Shown here in pieces: positions 51,401 to 62,600 of a DNA stretch of 64,000 nt. The stretch covers positions 14,483,015-14,547,014 of the forward strand of contig NC_062218.1 in the NCBI RefSeq assembly GCF_902686445.1. The letters are read 5' to 3'. Below the pieces are notes generated by a model that worked only from the letters and a program-made list of their open reading frames with translations, had not been told where the DNA came from and made no database searches. A program made the position numbers and the translations under genes. This DNA is from Sciurus carolinensis (Eukaryota > Chordata > Mammalia > Rodentia > Sciuridae). Numbering within the stretch: the stretch's first letter is position 1; each line of letters opens with the position of its first letter.

Positions 51401-53574
51401 TTTACTCTACCACTGTCCTAAATATTTACGGTTGCTCAGTTTTGAGTGGAGTACAGTCACAGATCACTCTTAAACAAGTTCGTTTAGTGCCTAAGTACCC
51501 AAGAAAAATACCCCTGGCATCAAAATGTTTTCTTATAACTAATAACTTCATACCTAAGTACCCAAGAACACCAGGTACCCTAGCATCAAAATGTTTTAAC
51601 AAAAATAACAAGCCCTCGATAAGTCCAAAGCCTTGGTTCTCCAAGGGGTGGCAGAGAAAGTGGGATTATATATGGGATTATATATGGGTTATATGGGATT
51701 ATATATGGGTTATACGGGATCATATGCCTGCCCCTCTTATTGCTGAGAATGGGGAGAGCTGGCATAGATGATAGATGACCCATTTCACAACACACCTGCA
51801 GTCTGTCAGTCTGCTCCCAACTTAGCTAATTAATCTCCTGGCTAATAGCCAAAGTGAGGAAGAACTGAAAGAGCTAAAGTCACCCATGAAAGGACCCTCA
51901 ACCAACTGCTGCAGATTCACACCATCGTTCCTGCATGCCGACATAATTCCAGTGGGTTAGCTGTACGTTCAAGGAACCATGTTCCAAACGAGAGCCCTAT
52001 GACTGAGGGTAACCATAAAAAGCAGATTATCCACCAAGTCTTGCCTCCTGGCTTCCTACTGATCCAGGGCGCTGAACTGTGCTGTCAGAACTCACCCAAC
52101 GCCTCCTGGAGTCTCCTGCTGCAAGAACCCTGCCGAGGAGCACTACACCCCCGGTGCCCAAGCACACAGCCACAGCTCTGCCCGAGGGCCACGCCCAGGC
52201 CATCCACTTACTTAGCCGTCCTGACTTCCACGGTGCCCTTGAGCTTCTCCTCGCTGTCATTTTCAAAGTACATGAGCCTGGACTGGCGGAGGACAAACCA
52301 GCGCTTCTTCCAGTTTCTCCTGGACAGTGTGGAGGAGCCGCCGCCCTTCTTGTGCAGCCAGCCTTGCTTGAGGGCCTCCTGCTTGGAGCGGAACCACAGG
52401 AAGGTCTCGTCCTTGAGGACACACCAGCGGCGCTTCCAGGAGTTCATCAGGCCACCTGATGGGAGGGAAAAGTTTAAGAGGTCAGTCGCCTGGGATGACA
52501 GCGTCTGCAGCGGGTCTCAAGGCGCAGACGACCTTGGGCCGCGCCTGGCTGGGCTGCTGGTTCTAGTTGCACAGCCACTTGGCGCCCTCCTCACACTGAA
52601 CAGCTCCCACTCCCGGGGCTGCCAAGTAAGGAACCCACGCTCTCGCCCAGGAGCGAGTCCAGAACCCTTCTGTGTATGGACAGCGGCGACCTCCAAATGC
52701 CCCAGAGAGGGGAAGTTGTGTTAAGATGGGTGTCCTTCACATGTCGCCTTCCTCATGGGTCAATGGGGAGCAAGAGGGATTCCACAGTTTAGTCATAAAG
52801 TCTAATAGATCAAGAAAACACAGTGTTTTGAGGATATAGCTCAGTAGCTCAATTCCCAGCAAAATAAATAAATAATTTTAAAAATATATGGTGTTTTGTA
52901 TAAACATGTTTTTTTCAAAGAGCATTATCTGAAAATGGCTTAAAGGAGAAGGTGTAAGATTGACACTGTTGAGGGGGGGGAAAAAAAAAAAAAGCCAGGG
53001 AGTTGGACCTTAAAAGAGAAAGTTCAGCTGAAATTTGTGTAGTAGTCAAGTTTCTAGCTGAAATTAAAAGAATATGCTAATACTATCTTTCACAGAATTA
53101 AAAATATTTCTATACACTTTCAGCAGGATACTCTGGTATTCAGATTCCATGAGGATGCTTAGGAGTGACACCATACCACGACTGTTCAAAAACCTGATTT
53201 AATTAGTACACTGTGGAACATAATCTACTTCAATTTCTTATAAGGCTTCTCATAGTTCACTTTTGCATCCAAATCCGCAACAGAAATAAGAGACGTTTTG
53301 ACATAGATATGTAAAGTAAGCAAAAATGACACTTCACAGATTGGAAAAAGAGGCGACCTTTCCTCAATGACTGGGGCGATGGATGTGCAACTAACCCCCC
53401 ACAGGAACCCACAAAGCGGTGGACGTCCCCTGGCTTTGCTGCACTGCACAGATGCTGTCCCTCTTCACTTCTGAAGTGCTCCCTGCTCGCTGGCTGAGGC
53501 CCCTTTGTGATCAGTCACGCTCCAGAGCTGTTTCCTGACCAACAGCGAACTTGCCAAGGGCTCCAAGTGAAACC

Positions 53575-53617
<43 letters not shown>

Positions 53618-56600
53618 TTATTTCTATTTTTTTTTTTGGGTGCTGGGGATCGAACCCAGGGCCTTGTGCTTGCAAGGCAAGCACTCTACCGACTGAGCTA
53701 TCTCCCCAGCCCCTATTATTATTTTTTGATTTGTGACTTTAATCTGGGTTTCTCAAAACAAGCCCAAAGGAAAACTGTAGTATAAAGTTGCTCCATCACC
53801 TCCTGGTTAAATGATGGCATTCACTCAGCTGTTCAGAGACAGCACCGGTCGCCACAGCAGCTCTCGCCAGCGGAGTAGAACCTGCCACTCCCGTTCCTGC
53901 CACGCCAGCCCTCCGGTGGGATTCCACAAGTTCTTCTGAGACAACATCACGTAGAGAATGTGATCAATGCTGTTCAATTCCTAACTTTGAACACCTTTGG
54001 TTGGCTATTTGGCCATAAATACAAGGTGCTGATGGGATTTTCTTTTTGAACTGGTTTCTCTGAAAATGTTGGGCATTATTTTATTCAAGAGTTTAATAAA
54101 AATTAATTGATGTATATTTAGTCAGTTATTTCCTTTAAGTTTTTAAATTAGTTATCTCCTTGAACTCTGATTTAAATGTTCTGAATATATATTTTTACTT
54201 TTTCCTAATTATCTTATTTTAATCAGACAACTGTATTATGAATCAAAGTCACATACTTTCATTTGTTTGCTTTATTACTGTGGTACTGGGGATTTATCCA
54301 GGGGGCATACACCTAGTCCTTTTTTTTTTTTTTTTAACCTTTTTTTAGTTGTTGACGGAGCTTTTTAAAAAACTTACATGTGGTGCTGAGAATCGAACCC
54401 AGTACCTCATGCATGCCAGGCAAGCGCTCCACCAATGAGCAAAGACCCCAGTCCCCACCCCTAGTCCTTTTGATTTTTTAATTTTGAGACAGGGTTTCAC
54501 TAAGCTGCCTAGGCTGGCCTTGAACTTGTGATCATCCTTCCTCAGTCTCCTGAGTAGCTGGGATTGCATGTGTGGCCACTGTGCCCAGCTTCAATGCCAA
54601 TATTGTGATCAACTGTGATATTATAGGGACTTTAAAGCAAATTTATAGAACTAGAAATTAATTAAGGGAAGGAAACATATTAATAAAAAGCTTATATTTA
54701 GTCTATCTAAGAAATGTATAAGAAAATCTTATGAAGCCATGATTAACTACTTATTGGATCAGTAGGTTCTGATCTGTGATTACATTTGTTTTCTGTATCA
54801 GGTGTTCCAATGTGGGTAACTGTCTTGATTAAGTATTCCCCAATCTATTTCCTTTTAATACTCCTCCCATAAAATCCTTGCCAACCAGTGACTTCAGGCA
54901 ATTAGAGAAGTTCCCCCTAAACCAAACCTGGTGGGGGTTTTATGAGCACTTTCAGGATCTGAGGCAGAGGATGAGAATTTGAAAAGGACTGATATTAATC
55001 ATTAGAGTCCTGCTTTACAAGGGGAGCAGTCATAGCAAAAATAAATCAAATGAAAAGAAAACCACAGGAAGGACAGAAGAAAACATGAAGGAGGGCAAAG
55101 ACGACATGTAAAAAAGACAAATGTGCCAAGGAAGAGGAACAAACTGGGAAGAAAAGAAAGCATCCAAAAGCAAAACTACACAAACAAAAACCAGGAAGAG
55201 TGGGCTGGGGAGATAGCTCAGTTGGTAAAGTGCTTGCCTTGCAAGTACAAGGCCCTGGGTTCGATCCCCAGCACCAAAAAGACAAACAAAAAAACCAAGA
55301 AGAAATAGGGAGGAGCCAGAATAAAAGTTTCTCAAGAGAAGGAAGAAGAGGAAAAGGAAGAAGGAAGAAAGGACAGGGCAATAGGAAATAAAGTGAAGAA
55401 AAGCACGTGATGGCTTGATGGGAGAAAGCAGGAACAGGAGACAAATGGAAGGGCAGCAGAGCCAGACAGCACCCGGGGAGGCTGGCTCCTGTTCTCCCGC
55501 CCCATTCCTGGGTTCTCGACTCTTCCCGCCATCCAGTACAGACCATGAAAGAAACAAGAGGTCTCCTCTTGCCTACCCATGTAAAACTTCTACCAAACAC
55601 CCGATCACAGGTTTTCATCATGCCTGCCCCCGAGGGGGCAGGGAGCCAGGAACAGGAACAAGGCGTGAGTACCAGGTCCTAAGTAGAACATTTTCCAAAA
55701 GACATGTGGCTCAAGGTTCCCAAATGTTAAGTTCCAATATAGTAGATCCAACATTTAATAGCAATTAAAGGAAAATCCTCTCCAGAAGCGGATGCTGTAG
55801 CAGTTTAAGCTGGCTGTGGCCCTGTCGCATCTTTACCCCATACCCCCCCGAGCTTTCTAGATGCTCTAACACCCTGAGCAGGAGGAAATGCAGTTTGTCG
55901 CTAGAAGGGTTCCTACCACTTCCAGCAGAAGCAACACACACATTTGTTTCTAAGTGTGTGAGAAAGAGAGTAAGCGAGAGAGATGGAGGGCAGCAATAGA
56001 CAGGAGAGAGGGACTGAAAATGGATGCAGTGGTTGCCAACTCTTGGTCCCATCACTGTGGACCGACCCAGGGGCGCCAGGGCCATGCTCATTATGGCAGG
56101 AACCACAGCCATCCATGTCATGCCAACCCAGCGTAGTGTCCCCACCCACTTAAGCAGCACATGAGGAGAGGTACAGTGGAGTGGCTTTCCCAGGACCATC
56201 AATCAGCTCAGGGAGACAGCCCGCTTCCCACTGCTGTACCCTGGCCCAGCCTTCTGGGCTGCAGATCCTACCTTTCATGTACAGAAAGCTGTGGAAGTAA
56301 GGCAGGGTGACACAGCTATACACAGAGTCACGCCGGTAAGAAAGTTCGTCGTCCGTATCGAACCTGGAGTCAAAGTCCTCTTCACTGTCTTCAAACTGGA
56401 GAAGGGGGAAGACGCAGAACATCAATGTTGAGAAAGGATGGGAATCCAGCAATGAAAATACTGGCACGGGTAAACATGAGAACATGCCAGGACAAGACGC
56501 TCACAACATTACCATGGAGTGTGGCAAACAAAGGAATTCCGAATAACAAGACTAACTTTTAGGGTCAAATGGTCAGTTGAACTGATACCTAAAAACACAA

Positions 56601-59600
56601 GATATACTTTAATCCAAAGGCTTGATTCTAAAAAGAGAACAGTTCTTTAAGGGTATAATTTTAATCAAACCACACAAGGGTTAAATCTCCTTTAAATTAC
56701 TCACTAAAAACATTTTCAAGTCTTAGAAAGTAAAGACAGCATTTAATGCACGACCGAAGGGAAAAAATAAAAGTAAACTATAAATAAAACTAGAAACTGG
56801 AAAGAGCAGTACAAGACACAACATCATGTGGTGTGGACAGTGAGGTTACTGTAAGGAAGGTTCTCCCACACGTCCTTGGCAAGGTAAATTCCAGTTTGGG
56901 GTGTGATTGCAGCAAAGCAAACCTAAGGCTCCATTAAAAAGCCAGTTTTCTAGGGTCCTTGGCGAAATTCAGTTCTGGGCTTTGTGTTCCAACCAAGGAC
57001 ACATTCAAGTGTCACTTACTAATTCAAATGGCCTTTGGAAAGAGAAAGGGGTTTAAGATCACCTTGGAGCACATGACTTTGATCTTTGGTTCTAGATGTC
57101 TTAATTCGGCAGAGGACACGAGGGGGTCTAGGGTGGACCACTTCCACAACTGGGGACAAGCCTCGGGCTACTCACCGAGGACTGCGCCCCTTCCGAGCTG
57201 AACCTGTAGGCCCCAGAGCTGTTGTACGTCCCCACCGAGCACCGGTAGTCTGGGGACCACTGGCTGCCGTAGGAGTTGGAGAAGGTCACGCTGCTGCCAG
57301 AGGTGATGGCGCCGTCCTCGTAGTCGTCCTGGTCGTAGTCGTAGTCGCCGTCGGGCGAGGGCAGGTCCCCAGTGTTCTGGGGCATGCAGTAGGTGGACTC
57401 GCCGCTAGAGGAGTCGTGCACGGACGGCGCCAGCAGCACCGTGCTGTCCGCGCTGGGGCTGGTGGGCACCACCGTGTCGTTCATGTAGGGGTCCTCCTCG
57501 GAGGAGTCGTCGCTGGTCCGGATGCCGCTCGTCCGCTGGTCCGAGTGGCCGTGCTCGCTGGGGTTGGGGGAGTCCTTGAAGGCGTCGTCGTCGGCCTCGA
57601 AACCCTCGTCCACCTCCTCCTCTGGGTAGGGCTGGCTGAAGTTGAAGCTGGGCTTCTCCCCGCTCGCACTCTCCGCGAGTTCACCGAGCTCGCCCGAAAA
57701 CTCGCTCCCCACGGACAGCGAGCGCTCGATGTTGCGCACGCACTCGTCGATCTCGTCGAAGTTGAGGGACTCGAGGAACTCCTGCGCCGCCCGGCAGGCC
57801 TCGTCCTCCAGGCGCCGGAGCTCCTCGTCCCGCAGCTGCTGCAGCTTCTGCAGGGAGGCCTCCGTCAGCGACAGCTCCTGGCGCTCCTTCATGCGCTGCA
57901 GGTCCTCGATCTCCTTCTCCAGGCGCAGGATCTCTTCCACCTGCTTGTTTTCCTTCTGCTTCTCCAGCTCCCGGGTCAGTTCGGCTTCCCTGCGACTCTT
58001 CTGCAAGGCTTCCAGCTCTTGTTGCTTCCTGGCTTCTTCCTCCTGAATACAAGGGGAGGTGGATTTTAGAATGCCGCCTCCCCAAACCCACAAGCATCTT
58101 CTTCCTTTGCAGCTATGAAGAAATATGGTCGCTCTGGGCTGCACTCTGCCCCCACAGACTCATGTTGAAGCCCTGTCCCTCTGCACCTCAGGATGTGACT
58201 GCACTTGGTCACAGGGCATACAGAGGCGAATGGGTTAAAATCTGGTGCTCAGGGTGGGTCCACACCTGATCTGACAGTGTCCTTGGAAGAGAGATTAGGA
58301 CACACAGACACCCTGGCTGTGCAAACACAGAGGAGAGCCCATGTGAGGACAAAGGGAGAAGGTGGCCATCTGCAAGTCCAGGAGAGGGGGCCTCGGGAGA
58401 AACCAAACCTGAGCACACCTTGATCGTGGACTCCCACCCTCCAGAACGTGAGAAATTCAAATTCCATTGTTTAACCCACCCAGTCTGGTACACTATCACA
58501 GCAATCCTAGCAAACTAACATAGCGGTTATCACTGACTTTAAGAAATTATGTCGCTGTGATCATAATAAAATTTTACATTCACTAAGCTTTCCCCAAATG
58601 AAACAGGTAAGAAACTGAATCATAAACATTTCTTCAAGCTTCTCCATATTGATTCCCACGAGCAGGGTTAGAAGTGGGAGGGAAGCAGTTACGGTAGAGG
58701 CCAACTGTCACGGCGATCATCACCTGCTGGGCACGGAGCTCTGCTTCTCTTCGCGCTCTCTCTCTTTCTCTAAAAATAGAAAAGAGAAAGAAGACGAAAA
58801 TCAACAGTCAACAGTCGGAGAATGACTCTTCAGCAAGATCTACCCTTTTTTTTGGTGGTGGCTGGAGTGGGCCCAGGGCCTCACACATGCTAGGTAAGTG
58901 CTCTACCACTGAATTACATCCGCAGTCCAAGATGCAACTTTTATTTTTTACTTATTCAAGTACCAGGAATTGAACCCAGGGGCACTCCACCACTGAGCCA
59001 CATTGCCAGCCTTTTTTATTTTTTATTTTAAGATAGGGTTTAGGGCTGGAGTTGTAGCTCAGTGGTAGAGCACTTGCCTAGCATGTGGGTGGCACTGGGT
59101 TCAATTCTCAGCACTGCACATAAATAAATAAATAAAATAAAGGTCCATCAACAACTAAAAATAAAATAAAATAAAAAAAAACCACAGAGTTTAATTTCTT
59201 AAGGCTTTGCTAAGTTGCTCAGGCTGGCTTTGAACGCGCAATGCTCCTGTCTTAGCCTCCTGAGTAGCTGGGTTTACAGGTGTGTGCCCCATATCCAACA
59301 AAATGTAACTTTTAAAAAGACTCTGCTAAATGCAAATTAAGAAGCATGAAGGATGCAGCCTCTGCCTTTCGCACTGTCCCTTTCTACATGTGAACAGAAA
59401 TATGTACAAAATTGGGCTTTCAACACTGCCAAGAAATTTTACATTTCAGATGCCAAGAATTCCTGTTTGTTTCAATGGTAGGTGCTGCCATGCCCACTGG
59501 GAATCCTCGAGAGACTGAGCATAAAACTCAAAATGTGTCCTATTGTTTCATCCAAGCAAGAAAGACATCGTACCTTTCCTCTTCCTCTCGTTTTTTCTTT

Positions 59601-62600
59601 TCTTCTTCCTCCCGCTTCCTCTTTTCTTCTTCTTCCCGCTTCTCTGCCAGCAGTTGTCTATAAACTCTCCGGGCAAGCTGGCCTCTGAGTTGCTTCTGGA
59701 ACACTATGGCTGCTTTTTTCAGGTGTAAGAATCTCTTCCTCAGAAGGAAGGCTCTATAATTCTTCTGTATTGTCACTACACCATAAAGGACCTTTCTGTA
59801 TTGCTTTCTGCAAAGGAAAAGAACAGTAGTTGAAGTAATGAGGCTGTGAGCTATTCAAATGTGCTTCATTAAGGCTTCAAGACAAAAGGAAAAGACCTAG
59901 TTTTGGAAAGATACTCTGGGATACTCTCATTAGGAGACTGAAGAGAACAAGGAGGCCCCTTTGTTAAAATAAAATAGAAGAAAACAAAAGAATAATAAAC
60001 AAGTAAGAACTCATCACTATCTTAGCTAAATAAATAGAGAACCCCCAACACTGACTTTGGATTGCCTGGCAGGAAGCTGGGTAAACAGGATCCAAGTAGA
60101 TAACGATATTCTCCTGTTCATATGAAAACAAAGAAAGCAAAATACCACCTCAGAAGGCAGCTCTGTATTTCAGAAAACGTGGCAGTGTAGATTTTCACAT
60201 GGTGCGCTTTTACACACAGCAGACAGAACTAAAATGCCATGAAAGGCGGTGCCTACTTCCCCCAACGACCAGAGAATGCAAATACACGGACGAAATGATA
60301 CAGGCTGTGCAGCCCTCTTCTAAGACTCTGAAACTCTGAGTGCTGACACAATGCTCAAAACTTTTGGGTTCTTGGGCCTGGGGAGTAGCTCAGTGGAGAG
60401 TGCATGCTCAGCATGTGTGAGGCCCTGGGTTTATTCCTCAGTACTGCAACAAAAAGGCAATCAGATTCTGGAACATTCTGAATTTCAGATTGTCAGATTA
60501 GAATACTCAACCGGTAAAGTGCACGCAAACATTCCAAAATCCAAAAATTGTGAAATCTAAAACTTTTCTTGTCCCATGCACTTTGGACAAGGTATACTCA
60601 GCCTGCAATACCAAAGCAAACAGAGGCGTTGTGGTTTCAGCATAGGATGCAAGCAACGGGCAAACAATTTAGGCATCTCGTAGAGTCCTCTAATAAGACT
60701 GTTATAATTGAAAAGTCAAAAAGTGGCATGCAATCTTTCCTGCTTCTTCCCAGGTCAGGCTTGCTGGCCTTGAGCTGCCAGTGTGGCTACGGAAGAGGCC
60801 CGACCTGGGCCACTCCTCTATGCCAAGGACTCCGGCTACACCACTGGGGACACAAGCCCTCTTCCCCTGGCACGGGTCTTACCGTGCCAAATAGCCCAAG
60901 ATGTGGGCCCGGATCACCATGGCTGCCCGAGTAACTTCCTCTTCCCGCTGTTTCTCCAGCTTCTGCTCCAAGGATTCCCGAAGGAAGACCTGCCCAGAAG
61001 GAAGTTGGAACTTGGTTGAAAGAAGAAAGGAATGTGGTTGGTGGAAGGAAGGCACCTCTGAGTCAGGGTTGCTTGTTTGTAGATAAGGCTTTTCCCTTCT
61101 CCTTTTGTTCACTGCAAATTCATATGGTCATGCTTTCTAGAAAAGTCTTTTGTAAACTTCCCACCTGCCTTGGAGTAATATATTTGTAAAATCCAACAGA
61201 GATATATTACAAGAGGCTTGGTTACAGTGGCACACACTGTAATCCTAGCTGCTCAGGAGACTTAAGGCAGGAGGATCATTATTTTGAGGCCAGCCTCAAC
61301 AACTCAGCAAGACCTTCTCTCAAAATAAAACTGAAGAGGGTTGGAAATGTAGGTCGGTGGTAGAGCAACCGTGGTTCAATCAATTGCCAGGATTGCCAAA
61401 AAAAAAGGTATGTATGTATGTATGTATATATATATAAAATGTTCAAATCTCATTGTTTTTGTTATTACACTAGAGTCAATAGGCATAAAATGACTATAAA
61501 ATTGCTATTGGAGTTTCTAAAGTTTTATCTCACTGTGGGCCAGGACACAGTTCATGGTCCAGCATCAGTACATTAAATCTCAGGAGTATGTGAAGGGTGA
61601 TTCAAGAAAGTTCTAAAATGCTATTTTGATAAGAGGAAGAAGAAACCTCTCCAGTTTGTTTGTATTACAGTGTATCAAGCTCAGGGCCTTGTGGTGCTCC
61701 TTACATCCCTCAGCTCTTTTTATTTTTTACTTTGAGACAGGGCCTCAGTAAATTGCCCAGGCTGCTCAAACTTGTGACCACCCTGCTTCAGCCTCTCGAG
61801 TCTCTGGGATTACAGGTTTGCATCACTGCCTAGCTGTGGGGAAACCCTCTCTTCACACCTACTAAATGATTATAATCAGAGCATCTTGGCTTCAAAAACT
61901 TACACGCACATAAAAATATCAACATTACAAATGTAACTCTGAGGGCCGAGGTACAGCCTCGTCCATGAGAGGCCCTGGGTCACACTGCATTGCATGTGTA
62001 GGGGCAGGAGGACTGGGCAGGAGGACTGGCTCTTTGGAAAGCTAAGTCCTGCTGCCTGCATTTCTGTGTCTTTCCCATGTGATAAGGCCCTGGAGAGGAG
62101 TGGGGTTTTGGCAGTTCCCTGACATGGGAAGAAAAGGCTATTCAATTGATTTTATAGGTGATTTTTGGTGTTCTGGCTAGACGGCTTCCTACTTATCTCT
62201 GTCCAGCGTAAGCGGTTTAAGGGCCTCTGCCCCTGCATCATGTTCCAAAGCAGATTTTACTTCTCACTGTCTGGACTGCGCTTCTGGCAACCTGCAGGAT
62301 TCCAAGCTGCTTGCTGGCTCCTGCACAGCAGCTGCTGCGGTAGCAGTGACACCATCCAACATTCAGTTACCGACAGCTGGAAAGGTTGGGGGGTCTCACT
62401 TCTGAAATGTTGAGGACTGCCTAGTCCCATGACACTGAGACACTCATCAGCTGACACATGTTGTCTGCTTGAATACACACGACTGTTTCCATGTGTCCCC
62501 TAAGGAAACACTGTCCCTGGCGAGTCAAGGACTTCACATAAAGTGGCGTTTGGAAGACAAGAGGTGGCAGTGGATCCGGCAACGCGAGCTTGTTCCAAAT

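Noticed and set aside
51999..52724. Open frame of 241 codons on the plus strand.
   Set aside because: It runs antisense through the PH1N/PH2 exon and its intron edges. No domain is recognisable, and the minus frame is clearly MYO10.
3290..53622. CRISPR-like spacing of repeats.
   Set aside because: Repeats are microsatellites and SINEs in a mammalian genome. No array of identical repeats with unique spacers exists.
55030..55621. Two overlapping frames of 175 and 191 codons on the minus strand.
   Set aside because: Both run through an ID SINE (the [24 protein letters not shown] translation is the reverse ID head) and purine-rich intron sequence.
57086..58069. Open frame of 327 codons on the plus strand.
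   Set aside because: It is exactly antisense to the large MYO10 exon. The GC-rich third positions of that exon suppress stops on the other strand; the product is low-complexity (V/L/H-rich) with no recognisable domain.
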